Shown: positions 42,990-54,138 of the stretch, piece after piece
Layout: each line of letters begins with the position of its first letter
Position numbering within the stretch: the first letter of the stretch is position 1
Source: AP-15 sp035509615
GTDB lineage: Bacteria; Pseudomonadota; Alphaproteobacteria; ATCC43930; CGMCC-115725
Assembly: GCA_035509615.1 (NCBI GenBank)
Contig: DATJLK010000083.1
Coordinates: 4,269-68,268 of the forward strand
Reading direction: 5' to 3'
DNA length: 64,000 nucleotides
Translations under genes and position numbers: made by a program
The notes under the pieces: generated by a model
What the model was told of the DNA's origin: nothing
What the model saw: the letters and a program-made list of their open reading frames with translations, nothing else
Databases searched by the model: none

Positions 42990-45008
42990 ATGATCGTCGA
43001 AACGGTCTATTCGGGGTGCGCGCTAGCCTTCGTGCTGGTCATCGCGCTGATGGTGCTGCGCGGGCGGACCAGCCGAACCGGCGCCGCGATCATCGGCTGC
43101 TGTCTGGCCTCTGCGGTGTGGGCTGCGGCCACAGCAGCCGGGAGCCTTTCGACCAGCCTGCTGGCAGTGCTCGACAGCGTCCGGTTGTCGGCGTGGCTGA
43201 TGTTCGCCGTCGCCCTCGTCACGACCGGAGGCGGCGGCGGCATCGAGCACAAGCGAGGCTATCTGATCACCGCCGCGCTCTACTGCGCGCTGGCGATTGC
43301 GATCGATATCCGAGCCCTCATTCTCGGTCCTGGTACAGTAGACCTTTTTGCGCAGATGCTGGTCCGCATCGGATTTGGCGTCCTCGGTCTATTGACGATC
43401 GAAAATCTGTGGCGCAACACCGATCTTCCGCGACGCTGGCATGTCTGGCCGGTGTGCCTGGCGCTGGGTCTGTTATTCGCCTACGAACTCTTTCTGTTTT
43501 CGGACGCCTTCATCACCCGCGGCGAGGTCGATCCGGGTCTGGCGCTCGGACGCGCGGTCGCCGCCGGGTTCACGGTCCCGTTGTTGGCGCTGGCAATGGC
43601 CCGCAACCGGGAATGGCGGGTCGACATTCATGTCTCGCGCCAAGTGGTGCTGCACACCGCGACCCTGTTCGCCAGCGGGTGCTTTTTGCTCGCCGTTGCC
43701 GTCGTCGCCGTATTGCTGCGCGGATTTGGCGGTGATTGGGGGCTTGTGCTCCAGCTGGCGATGCTGTTCGGCAGCATCGTCGTGCTCGCGACGGTGCTCT
43801 CGTCGGGAAGCTACCGGCAGCGCCTCAAATTTTTGATCTCTAGGAATTTTTTTACTCATCGCTACGACTATCGCGTCGAATGGCTCAAGTTTATCGATCT
43901 CATTTCCGACCCGCAGCAAGCCGAAGAACTTCAGGTTCGGATCATCCGCGCCCTTGCCGAATTTGTCGACAGCCCGGCCGGCATGCTTTGGTCCTCCACC
44001 GCCGGGCTTGGGTACCGCCCGACGGCGGCATGGCGGGCGCGCACCGAGCACGCGGCCCCGGTGGCGGCAGACGCTCCCTTTCTCGCCGGCTTTCGCGATG
44101 GCGCCTGGATCCAGGAATGCCCAAACGAGCCGATGCAAGAGGGCTGGGCGTTCGCCTCGCCGCGGGCTTGGTTGGCGGTGCCGTTGTCGCATCGCGAGGA
44201 AATCGTCGGTTTTGTCGTGCTCGACGGTCCGCAACATACGGTGGAGCTGGACTGGGAGGCCTTCGAGTTGCTGCGCGCCGCGGGTCGACAAGCCGCGAGC
44301 TATCTCGCCGAGGAGCGATCGACCAAGGGTTTGCGCGATGCCGCACTGTTGACCGAATACAGCAAAAGATTTGCGTTCGTTGTGCATGACATCAAGAATT
44401 TGGCGAGCCAGCTCGGTCTGATCCTCGCCAATGCCCATCGATACATCGACAATCCTGAATTTCAACGCGACATGCTCAGCACCGTCGAGGATGCAGTGTC
44501 TCGAATGAACAAGCTGCTCAGCCAATTAAAAGCAGAAGACACATCGGCGCCGCGAACGAGCAATCCCGCGGCTGTCCTGGCCACGGTCGCGGGCGAATTT
44601 TCCGTTGTCGCCGAGTTCGGCAGCGACGGCGCCCATTGCACTCTGGCGATTGCTCCCGACAAGCTCCGCTCTGCCCTGACCCACCTCGTACAAAACGCGA
44701 TCGAAGCGTCGCCTCCCGGCGATCCGGTCGTCTTAAGCGGGCGCCGTCATGGCCGCCAGTTCGTGATCGACGTCGTCGACCACGGCGTCGGAATGGACGA
44801 GGCTTTTGTCCGCGACCAGTTGTTCCTGCCGTTCCGTTCGACGAAATCGGGCGGCTATGGCATCGGTGCGTTTCAGACCCGGGAACTGATCCGCATGGCG
44901 GGAGGCGACCTCGAAGTCGTCTCGCAGCCGGGTGCCGGGACGACGATGCGGATCGTCCTGCCGCTCGCCGAAAGCCGCGAGCCGGCAGTACCCACGGCGG
45001 CGGCATGA
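42990..45008 (+). CDS. prsK: PrsK-like PEP-CTERM/exosortase system histidine kinase
   Basis: A 672-residue sensor kinase. About eight N-terminal helices span residues 1-265, starting VYSGCALAFVLVIALMVLRG. A GAF-like region follows (about 315-445, with LAVPLSHREEIVGFVVLDGP). The kinase core has the His in FAFVVHDIKNLASQLGLILA (about residue 468), an N-box THLVQNAIEAS, HGVGMDEAFV and FLPFRSTKSGGYGIGAFQTR. The H-box HDIKN and the membrane-GAF-kinase order match the PrsK family. It overlaps prsR by 4 nt (ATGA), so both are translated from one message. Predicted to phosphorylate PrsR. Confidence 0.9.
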   Translation: MIVETVYSGCALAFVLVIALMVLRGRTSRTGAAIIGCCLASAVWAAATAAGSLSTSLLAVLDSVRLSAWLMFAVALVTTGGGGGIEHKRGYLITAALYCALAIAIDIRALILGPGTVDLFAQMLVRIGFGVLGLLTIENLWRNTDLPRRWHVWPVCLALGLLFAYELFLFSDAFITRGEVDPGLALGRAVAAGFTVPLLALAMARNREWRVDIHVSRQVVLHTATLFASGCFLLAVAVVAVLLRGFGGDWGLVLQLAMLFGSIVVLATVLSSGSYRQRLKFLISRNFFTHRYDYRVEWLKFIDLISDPQQAEELQVRIIRALAEFVDSPAGMLWSSTAGLGYRPTAAWRARTEHAAPVAADAPFLAGFRDGAWIQECPNEPMQEGWAFASPRAWLAVPLSHREEIVGFVVLDGPQHTVELDWEAFELLRAAGRQAASYLAEERSTKGLRDAALLTEYSKRFAFVVHDIKNLASQLGLILANAHRYIDNPEFQRDMLSTVEDAVSRMNKLLSQLKAEDTSAPRTSNPAAVLATVAGEFSVVAEFGSDGAHCTLAIAPDKLRSALTHLVQNAIEASPPGDPVVLSGRRHGRQFVIDVVDHGVGMDEAFVRDQLFLPFRSTKSGGYGIGAFQTRELIRMAGGDLEVVSQPGAGTTMRIVLPLAESREPAVPTAAA

Positions 45009-46378
45009 ACAGCCTCGTCACCGAGCCCAAACCGTTGCTGATCGTCGATGACGACAGCGGGCTTTTGCGGCAGTTGCGCTGGGCCTTTTCCGAGCACAAG
45101 GTGCAGGTGGCGACAAACCGGCAGGAAGCCACCGCGCTGATTCGCGGTCACCCGATCCCGGTCGCGATCCTCGATCTCGGCCTGCCGCCCGATCCCGATG
45201 GTGCATCCGAAGGGCTGGCGGCATTGTCCGAGATCCGGGAAATTTCGCCCAACACCAAGGTGATTATCGCGACCGGCAACGAGACGCACGAATACGCGCT
45301 GCGCGCGATCGCGCTCGGCGCCTATGATTTCTATCAGAAGCCGATCGATATCGACGTGCTGCGGATGATCGTCGGCCGCGCCGAACAAATGTTCGACCTC
45401 GAGGCCGAAAATCGCCGCCTGACCGAAGCGGCCACTGCCGGGTCGCCGATCGACGGTATCATCGCCACGAGTCCGGAGATGTTGCGCGTGCTGCGCAACA
45501 TCGAAAAACTGGCCCCGACCGATGTGGCGGTGCTGCTGCTCGGCGAGAGCGGCACCGGCAAGGAATTGCTCGCCCACGCGATCCACAAGCTCAGCCATCG
45601 GGCGGACGGCCCGTTCGTGCCGATCAACTGCGCAGCGATCCCCGAGACCCTGCTGGAAAGCGAATTGTTCGGCCACGAAAAAGGCGCTTTTACCGGCGCT
45701 CTTCGACAAACGATCGGCAGAATCGAAAGCGCCCATCGCGGCACGCTGTTTCTTGACGAAATCGGCGACGTACCGCTGCCGATGCAGGTCAAGCTGCTGC
45801 GCTTTCTGCAGGATCAAATCGTGGAACGGATCGGCGGCCGCCGCCCGGTCCAGGTCGATGTGCGAATCGTCGGCGCCACCAACCAGGATCTCGACCGGAT
45901 GATGGCCGAGGGCGGCTTCCGCGAAGATCTGTTCTACCGGCTGAACGAGGTCGCGATCCGGGTGCCGGCGCTGCGCGAGCGGCCGGCCGATGCGGTCATC
46001 CTTGCCAGCTTTTTTCTGCGACGTTTTGCGACCGAATATGGCCGCGCCGCTCGCGGCCTTGCCGGTTCGGCGCTGGCGGCAATCAGGGAATATCCATGGC
46101 CGGGCAATGTCCGCGAACTCGAAAACCGGGTCAAACGCGCCGTGGTGATGACCGATGGGCCGCTCGTCTCGGCGGCGGATCTCGATCTGCCCTATGCGAG
46201 CGACGATGCAAAATCGCTGGATATCCGCGCCGCCCGGGCGCGCGCGGAACGCGAAGTCATCCAATTGGCCTTGACCCAGACCGGTTCAAACCTGTCAAAA
46301 GCGGCCAAATTGCTCGGGATCAGCCGGCCAACCCTTTATGACTTGATGCAGCAGCACCAGCTCGGCGTGGACGGATAG
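45005..46378 (+). CDS. prsR: PrsR-like sigma-54-dependent response regulator
   Basis: A 457-residue NtrC-type activator. The receiver domain is at residues 1-130 (LLIVDDDSGLLRQLRW, acceptor Asp in VAILDLGLPPD about residue 59). The AAA+ domain (about 150-385) has Walker A GESGTGKELLAHAI, sigma-54 contact loop ESELFGHEKGAFTGA, Walker B GTLFLDEIGDVP and arginine-finger region FREDLFYRLNEVAIR. The C-terminal Fis-type helix-turn-helix ends LSKAAKLLGISRPTLYDLM. This is the family named PEP-CTERM-box response regulator. It needs RpoN promoters. The sigma-54 promoter at 7735 is one candidate target in this window. Confidence 0.93.
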   Translation: MNSLVTEPKPLLIVDDDSGLLRQLRWAFSEHKVQVATNRQEATALIRGHPIPVAILDLGLPPDPDGASEGLAALSEIREISPNTKVIIATGNETHEYALRAIALGAYDFYQKPIDIDVLRMIVGRAEQMFDLEAENRRLTEAATAGSPIDGIIATSPEMLRVLRNIEKLAPTDVAVLLLGESGTGKELLAHAIHKLSHRADGPFVPINCAAIPETLLESELFGHEKGAFTGALRQTIGRIESAHRGTLFLDEIGDVPLPMQVKLLRFLQDQIVERIGGRRPVQVDVRIVGATNQDLDRMMAEGGFREDLFYRLNEVAIRVPALRERPADAVILASFFLRRFATEYGRAARGLAGSALAAIREYPWPGNVRELENRVKRAVVMTDGPLVSAADLDLPYASDDAKSLDIRAARARAEREVIQLALTQTGSNLSKAAKLLGISRPTLYDLMQQHQLGVDG

Positions 46379-46407
46379 CCGCCGGGCCGGGTGAGAAGGA
46401 ATAGCCA

Positions 46408-49400
46408 ATGTTTCAGCCTCGCCGCTGGCTGTCGACGGTTCACACCGCCGTTGCCGTCACCGCGCTTTTTGCCCTGCCTGCCTTGGCCAGGGCCGAGGAT
46501 TCACCTGCCGCGGTCAAGAGCGCCGACCAGTACATCGCCAGCGGCAATCTCAAGGCGGCGGCCATCGAGTTGCGCAATGCGATACGCGAAGCGCCGCAGG
46601 ACGCCAAATTGCGCGCCCGACTGGCCCGCCTCGATCTCCAGCTCGGCGATCCGGTTTCCGCCGAGCGCGAAGCGCGCGCCGCCCGCGAACACAACGGCGC
46701 CGAAGCCGACTATCTGCCGGTCTTGGATGAGGCGTTGCTGCGCCAAGGCAAGTTCCAGGATCTCTCCGATCTGGTTCGGCCGGGCAATCGACCGCCTGCT
46801 CTGGAAAGCCAGGTGCGGTGGGCCCTCGGCATGGCGGCGTTGGGCCAGCACGACCGGGTAAAGGCGCAAACGCTGCTGCAGGATGCCATTCGTCTCGACC
46901 CGACCGCAGCACCGCCCAAGATCGGCTTGGCCAGGCTGCTCGGCGCAAGCGATCCGAAACAGGCAAATCGGCTGCTTGACCAGGTTCTGGCCGCCAACCC
47001 GCGCTCGGTCGAGGCGCTGCAGGTCAAGGGGGAATTGGCTCGCAGTCAGGGCGACACGCAGGCGGCGATGAATGATTTCGACACCGCCCTCAAGATCGAT
47101 CCGCAGAATGTCGCGGCGCGACTGAGCCGCGCCGACCTGAACATCACGGCGGGTAAATTCAAAGCCGCGGATGAGGATCTGTTGCCGATCCTCAAGGCCA
47201 ATCCCGGCAACTTCATGGCGAACTATCTTCACGCTCTGGAGGAGGCCAGGCAGAAGCGATACGACGAGGCCGATCGCCTGCTGGATCGGTTGTCGCCGGC
47301 TTTTGACCAATTCCCGCCGGGCTATTACCTGCAAGGGGCGGTCAAGCTGCAGCTCGGACAGGACGCACTGGCAGAAGCAATCCTGAACAAATATCTCGAC
47401 CGGGCGCGCGGCGATACCCGGGCGGCCCGCCTGGCGGCGGTGGCGGCGCTGCGTCAACGCTCCCCGGCCCGAGCGATCAATTATCTCAAACGCTTCGCTG
47501 CTCAGCCAAAGGTGGATGCGGACACGCTGACCTTGCTCGGCAATGCCTACATGGCCAACGACCAGCCGGATCTGGCGCTTCAGCAATTTGACAAGGCGGC
47601 CGCGATCCAGCCGAACAACCCGTCAATCCAGACGCGAATGGCAATCTCCGAAATCGGCGTCGGACAAGGCAGCCAGGGGCTGGCGGAATTGCAGCGCGTA
47701 TTCGACACACAGGCGGGGGCGCCGGTCGCCGGTCCGACACTGGTGCTCGCCGAGTTGCGCGCCGGTCACGCGGATAAAGCGGCAAACGTCGCTGCGGCAC
47801 TCGTTGGACGCGATGCCAAGAACCCGCTGTACCTGACATTGTCGGGGATGGCCAAATCCGCCCAGAAGGATGTTCCGGGGGCGGAGGCGGCGTTTCAGGC
47901 GGCACTCGCCCAGAACCCGGGCTTCGCACCGGCGAGAAACGATCTGGCGGCGCTATACCTGTCCGCTGGACGACCCGATGATGCCACAAAAATCTATCAG
48001 GAGGCGCTCGCCAAGAACCCCAATGACGAAGCCCTGTTGCTCGGGCTGGCCAATATCGCGATCAGCCAAAAGAACTGGGCAGAAGCGACCAATTATATCA
48101 ATCGCGCCCGAACCGCGGCGCCCAACGATCCCGCACCCGGGCTCGCGCAGGTGCGGGTCTATGCTCTGCAACAGAATTGGACCAATGCTGCAGCGCTGGC
48201 GGGTGCTCTCAGCGCGCAATTTCCTTCGAATCTGAATGTTGTCGAAGCGCACGCTCAAGCCCAGTTGCTAGCCGGCAACAGAAGCGGTGCGTTGGACAGC
48301 TACAAGCAGGCTTACGAACTCGCACCGGATTCGATGCCGCTGCTGTCGCGCTATCTGGTTCTGTTGTCCTCGCAAAAGTATTACCGCGAAGCAAGCGATG
48401 TCCTGAAGGAGGCGATTGCCCGCAACCCCAAGAACACCGCGCTGAAGGCCGATCTGATACGAATTACCGCGCAACTCGAAGGGATTGATGCCGCAATATC
48501 GCTCGCCAACTACTATGCCAAGGATGATCCGAGCACCAACATCTTCATCCTGGCAGGGGACCAAGTTTACGAGAATGCCGGGCGTTGGGATGACGCCGCG
48601 GCGCTGTTGCAAAAGGCGTTGGCGGCGCGACCGAACGACGACGGTCTGATTACGGCGCTTGCCCAGCTTTATATCCGCACCGGGCACTTCGACAAAGCCG
48701 AGATATTGCTGACGGCCCGATTGAAAACCGACCCCAAGGACGCGGCCGCCGGCAACATGCTCGGAAGGCTGTATCTGGCGACCAGGCAGACAAATGCCGC
48801 CGAGAAGGTATACGATGCACTGCTCGCGCAAAAACCGGGCGATCTCGCCGGTATGCTCGGTCTGGCGGATGTCGCGATCGCACAGAAGAATTGGCCGCAG
48901 GCAGCAGCGGACATCAAGCGCGCCGCGACCGCTGCAGCCGACAACCCGAGCCCCGGGATCAAGCTCGTCAACCTGTACATCGACCGCCAGGATTGGACCA
49001 ACGCCACTGCGGCAGCGGCTGAGCTGGTCGGAAAGTTTCCCGCCAATGTCGATGTTCTCGACGCCCAGGCCAGAGCCCAGATCGGTGCCGGCGATCTGAA
49101 AGACGCGATCGCCACCTATAAGCATGCTAATCAGCTCGCGCCGGACTCGGCGCCGATACTGTTTCGCTATGTCGCCGCCCTGAATGCCGCAAAGAACTAT
49201 CCCGAAGCTCGGTCGGTGCTGCAGGCGGCGCTAAATCTCAGCCCGCAAAACACCGAGATCAAGGCCGGCCTGATCCGGGTTGCGGCAGAAATCGGCGGCG
49301 TGGACGCCGGCTTGGCCGAGGCGCGCGATCTTGCCAAAAAGGACCCCGACAACCCGCTCTACGACGTCGTATCGGCCGCTCTGCTTGAAAAAGCAGGACG

Positions 49401-50016
49401 CGGCAAGGAAGCCACCGGGCTGCTCGAAAGCGATCTCGCCTCCAAGCCGGGCAACGACGATCTCCGTGCCGCGCTGGCTAGTCTCTATCAGCGCTCAGGC
49501 GAGGCCGACAAGGCGGTGTCGCTGCTGCAGGCGCGCCTCAAGGACGATCCCGCCAATTACGTTGTCGGCTCCGCACTGGCCTCGCTCTATCTCGAAAACA
49601 AGAATTACGACGCTGCAATCGCCCAGTATCAAAAGCTTCTCGCGCCGCACCCGGCCAGTCCCCCGATACTGAACAATCTGGCGTGGCTCTATCAGCAAAA
49701 AGGCGATTTGAACAAAGCACAACAATTGGCGCAGCAGGCGGCGGCAGCAGCGCCCAATGCCCCCCAAATCGACGATACCTTGGGATGGATCCTGCTCGCC
49801 CAGGGCAATACCGACAAAGCGGTGACCTATCTGACCGCAGCCAATTCCTCGGACCCGGCCGATCCGACAATCGCTTATCATCTCGCCGCAGCGCTCAAAT
49901 CCGCTGGCCACACGGCAGATGCCGAGACGGTGCTGGAAAAGGCGCTCACCTCCGGCAACCCGTTTCCCGACAAGCCCAAGGCAGAGCAACTGCTGGCGCA
50001 GATCAAGCGCAGCTGA
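46408..50016 (+). CDS. prsT: PrsT-like TPR protein, enlarged by internal duplication
   Basis: A 1202-residue exported TPR protein. The signal peptide is at residues 1-30 (AVAVTALFALPALARA). It is not a lipoprotein here although many PrsT proteins are. Almost the entire mature protein is tetratricopeptide repeats. Typical PrsT proteins are about 900-930 residues. This one carries a 272-residue duplication: residues 509-780 and 781-1052 align with no gaps (for example LGLANIAISQKNW with LGLADVAIAQKNW, and YELAPDSMPLLSRY with NQLAPDSAPILFRY). In the exosortase system PrsT is thought to support exopolysaccharide export or assembly across the periplasm. Last gene of the plus-strand cluster. Confidence 0.9.
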   Translation: MFQPRRWLSTVHTAVAVTALFALPALARAEDSPAAVKSADQYIASGNLKAAAIELRNAIREAPQDAKLRARLARLDLQLGDPVSAEREARAAREHNGAEADYLPVLDEALLRQGKFQDLSDLVRPGNRPPALESQVRWALGMAALGQHDRVKAQTLLQDAIRLDPTAAPPKIGLARLLGASDPKQANRLLDQVLAANPRSVEALQVKGELARSQGDTQAAMNDFDTALKIDPQNVAARLSRADLNITAGKFKAADEDLLPILKANPGNFMANYLHALEEARQKRYDEADRLLDRLSPAFDQFPPGYYLQGAVKLQLGQDALAEAILNKYLDRARGDTRAARLAAVAALRQRSPARAINYLKRFAAQPKVDADTLTLLGNAYMANDQPDLALQQFDKAAAIQPNNPSIQTRMAISEIGVGQGSQGLAELQRVFDTQAGAPVAGPTLVLAELRAGHADKAANVAAALVGRDAKNPLYLTLSGMAKSAQKDVPGAEAAFQAALAQNPGFAPARNDLAALYLSAGRPDDATKIYQEALAKNPNDEALLLGLANIAISQKNWAEATNYINRARTAAPNDPAPGLAQVRVYALQQNWTNAAALAGALSAQFPSNLNVVEAHAQAQLLAGNRSGALDSYKQAYELAPDSMPLLSRYLVLLSSQKYYREASDVLKEAIARNPKNTALKADLIRITAQLEGIDAAISLANYYAKDDPSTNIFILAGDQVYENAGRWDDAAALLQKALAARPNDDGLITALAQLYIRTGHFDKAEILLTARLKTDPKDAAAGNMLGRLYLATRQTNAAEKVYDALLAQKPGDLAGMLGLADVAIAQKNWPQAAADIKRAATAAADNPSPGIKLVNLYIDRQDWTNATAAAAELVGKFPANVDVLDAQARAQIGAGDLKDAIATYKHANQLAPDSAPILFRYVAALNAAKNYPEARSVLQAALNLSPQNTEIKAGLIRVAAEIGGVDAGLAEARDLAKKDPDNPLYDVVSAALLEKAGRGKEATGLLESDLASKPGNDDLRAALASLYQRSGEADKAVSLLQARLKDDPANYVVGSALASLYLENKNYDAAIAQYQKLLAPHPASPPILNNLAWLYQQKGDLNKAQQLAQQAAAAAPNAPQIDDTLGWILLAQGNTDKAVTYLTAANSSDPADPTIAYHLAAALKSAGHTADAETVLEKALTSGNPFPDKPKAEQLLAQIKRS

Positions 50017-50118
50017 CGGACGACCCTGCCGCCACGGAGCTGCCAAGGCCGGCGCCCCAAACCAAGCCGGCGCCAAACCAATTGGTCTGGCGCCACCAAC
50101 CCGCTCTGCCGCGAGCGA

Positions 50119-51804
<1,686 letters not shown>

Positions 51805-51827
51805 CGCATTCCCCGGTTGGTCGAACG

Positions 51828-53069
51828 CTAATGTGGCCAGTCCGCGGGACGCCGCCAACCCTTCCCGCGATCTGCGCCAACAGCGCCACGCATTGCGTGC
51901 GGTCTCGACCCGATCAGCGCGAAAATTGTGCCAATCAACAGGGCCATCAAGGCATCGGTAATTTCCGCCGATCGGTTTGGCAGAAACCGCTCGGCCTCGC
52001 TCGTGATCAACAACATCGCCGCGGTGGTCAAAGTAGCAAGACCAAGCCGCAGCCCGGCTCCGACGAGCAGCCAGATCGCGCTGCCGTAGAGGAAGAATTT
52101 TTGCAGGAACGACATGACATCGATTGTCAGGTCGCCCGACATGAATCCCCAAAACGGGATCCAGCCAAACGGGCCGGGGGTGGTATGGAACATGAACGGC
52201 TCGAGCCGCTCGGCGATCACATAGCCGCAAAAGGCGAGCGCGATTAGTCTGTTTTGGAAAGCCGCGTTGAACCCGAGCAAACCGCGGCAGACGATGGCAC
52301 AGGCCGCCCCAGCGATCTCGGCCACGCTCAGCGTGGCGTCGACGATCATCACCTTGCCGGCAAGAACGCCGGCAATGAATAGCGGAAACAGCAGTGCCGT
52401 CCGCCGCAGCCCGACGATCGCTTCGATCAGCGCCCCAACCGTCAGCCATATGGCGGTGTAGCGAAACAGATCATAGCCGGTCAGGCTTGGATGCAGGATG
52501 ACGGGCTTCAGCGCATCCCAATATTTGTGCAGGTCGATTGTTGGGACATAAGGAAACAACCGATAGCCGATCCAGGCAGCGAGAAGCAAAATCGGGATGC
52601 GGGCGCCGGCAATTTCCGCCAGCAGCCGCCAACGTATTTTTTTAGCCCCGATGCTGCCGCCGATCGCGCCGAAGAACGCACCGGCGGCATTGGTATAAAC
52701 ATCGCTGGCCGTGGTGACGCGACCCTGATCGAAATATTGTGCAAGCTCCATCGAGGTGCTGAGCAACGCTCCGCACACTGTCACCAGCACGATCCTGCCG
52801 GTGAGACCCGTCCGGTCTCCCAGCGCTGGAACAGCGCAAAAGCCAAACGGTATATACAGCAGAATGTTGGCCATCAGATCGCTGCGGCTTGGCGGCTCCG
52901 CCCAGCTATCGATAAGGGTGCGCATTGCCGAACCGAGGCCACCAATGGACTGACGGAAGATGAACGGATAAAGCGAGCCATAAAGAATGATCGCGATAAC
53001 GATCGTCGTCGCGATGACAAAATGTTTCCGATTAGGCAATGAGGTCACCCTCTCCACTCGGGTTTCCAT
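51828..53069 (-). CDS. VanZ-like multi-membrane protein
   Basis: A 413-residue integral membrane protein with about ten helices. The N-terminal half has the VanZ pattern: TTIVIAIILYGSLYPFIFR, SRSDLMANILLYIPFGF, TSMELAQYFDQGRVTTASDVYTN in two conserved pieces and NAAGAFFGAIGG. The C-terminal half resembles a membrane region of unknown function. VanZ-domain proteins are frequent in exosortase/EPS loci, which this flanks. It runs convergent to prsT, with glnS between, and the frame is in one operon with glnS. Exact role unknown. Confidence 0.8.
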   Translation of the reverse strand: METRVERVTSLPNRKHFVIATTIVIAIILYGSLYPFIFRQSIGGLGSAMRTLIDSWAEPPSRSDLMANILLYIPFGFCAVPALGDRTGLTGRIVLVTVCGALLSTSMELAQYFDQGRVTTASDVYTNAAGAFFGAIGGSIGAKKIRWRLLAEIAGARIPILLLAAWIGYRLFPYVPTIDLHKYWDALKPVILHPSLTGYDLFRYTAIWLTVGALIEAIVGLRRTALLFPLFIAGVLAGKVMIVDATLSVAEIAGAACAIVCRGLLGFNAAFQNRLIALAFCGYVIAERLEPFMFHTTPGPFGWIPFWGFMSGDLTIDVMSFLQKFFLYGSAIWLLVGAGLRLGLATLTTAAMLLITSEAERFLPNRSAEITDALMALLIGTIFALIGSRPHAMRGAVGADRGKGWRRPADWPH

Positions 53070-53142
53070 TGACCGGCCAAATCAAAACGATTTTGCTGCT
53101 GGCCCCGATGCAGAAAGGGGTAATAGAAATCGGATCGCCGAT

Positions 53143-54111
53143 CTACACTTCGACCGCTCCGGTACGCGATCTGACTGCTGTTATGATCGCCTCAGACGCT
53201 GCAACCGTGGCCAGGATTTGCGAGGCTGGGATCGGATAGGCTGCCGTACCGATAACGGCATCGGCAAAGGCTTCCAGATTGAGCCGGACCGTATCCACCG
53301 GGGGGTAGCTCAAATGCTCGAGTTCCGCCGCGCTTCTGCGCACCGCGAGTTCGGTCCGCCCAAGCATTTCGGCCGAAACGTTGCGGCCAAAGGCGTGCAG
53401 GCGCATGAACATCGGTGTCGAGCGCACCGCGGCCAAGGTCCCGCTAACCCCTGACTTGAATTCGAGTAGTATAGTCAGGCTGTCGAGCGGGTCGGGTGGC
53501 GGCTTGTGCGACAACAGCAGCGCCTGGACCCGGCTCACCGGCCCTGCCAACTCGATCAGCGCGTCGAGCATGTGAATGCCGGTGCCAGTCAGTCCGCCGG
53601 CAGGCGACTCCTCGGGTGAAAACCGCCATTCCGAAAACCCGCCGGCGACCTCGTTGCTGAAATGGGCTTCGAGATGGATCAGACGGCCGAGTTCTCCGGC
53701 TTTTACCAGCCGCACCAATTCGCGCAGCGCCGGGAAATAGCGCTTGTCGGTGCCGATGCCGAGCACGACCCCCGCTGCTTCGCAGGCGTTAATAGCCTGC
53801 ACCGCTTCAGCCTTGGTCAGGCTCAACGGCTTTTCGCAAAAAACGTGCTTTCCGGCCGCTGCCGCGACGGTGACCTGGCGGCAATGCAGCGAATGCGGTG
53901 TCGCCAGCATCACGGCATCGATGCGCGGATCGGCCAGCACCGCAGCAAAATCAGCGGTCAGCGCCAGAGCGTGGGCAGCGGCAAACTCACGATGCGGTTG
54001 CGGGCTGCGAACCACCGCGCGGGTAAAGCGCAGCCGGTCGCTCTTGCCCTGGACCGAAGCGACGAGGGTCCGACCCCAACGGCCAAGACCGACGATTGCG
54101 GCGTCGATCAT
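53143..54111 (-). CDS. Gfo/Idh/MocA family oxidoreductase
   Basis: A 322-residue NAD(P)-dependent enzyme. The Rossmann opening AAIVGLGRWGRTLVASVQ, then VMLATPHSLHCRQVT and the catalytic/binding motif AGKHVFCEKPLSLTKAEA (the EKP Lys) are clear. Family members oxidise sugars, inositols or sugar acids. The hydrolase follows downstream of the start side: the dienelactone hydrolase gene lies 27 nt upstream on the same strand, so they are probably an operon. Substrate unknown. Confidence 0.92.
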   Translation of the reverse strand: MIDAAIVGLGRWGRTLVASVQGKSDRLRFTRAVVRSPQPHREFAAAHALALTADFAAVLADPRIDAVMLATPHSLHCRQVTVAAAAGKHVFCEKPLSLTKAEAVQAINACEAAGVVLGIGTDKRYFPALRELVRLVKAGELGRLIHLEAHFSNEVAGGFSEWRFSPEESPAGGLTGTGIHMLDALIELAGPVSRVQALLLSHKPPPDPLDSLTILLEFKSGVSGTLAAVRSTPMFMRLHAFGRNVSAEMLGRTELAVRRSAAELEHLSYPPVDTVRLNLEAFADAVIGTAAYPIPASQILATVAASEAIITAVRSRTGAVEV

Positions 54112-54138
54112 TGGCCGTCGAGAATGGTGTGGCCGCCG

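Noticed and set aside
51805..52449. N-terminal extension of glnS to 776 codons
   Set aside because: The extension lies wholly inside the VanZ gene in another frame and has no homology. ATG 51804 starts the normal GlnRS.
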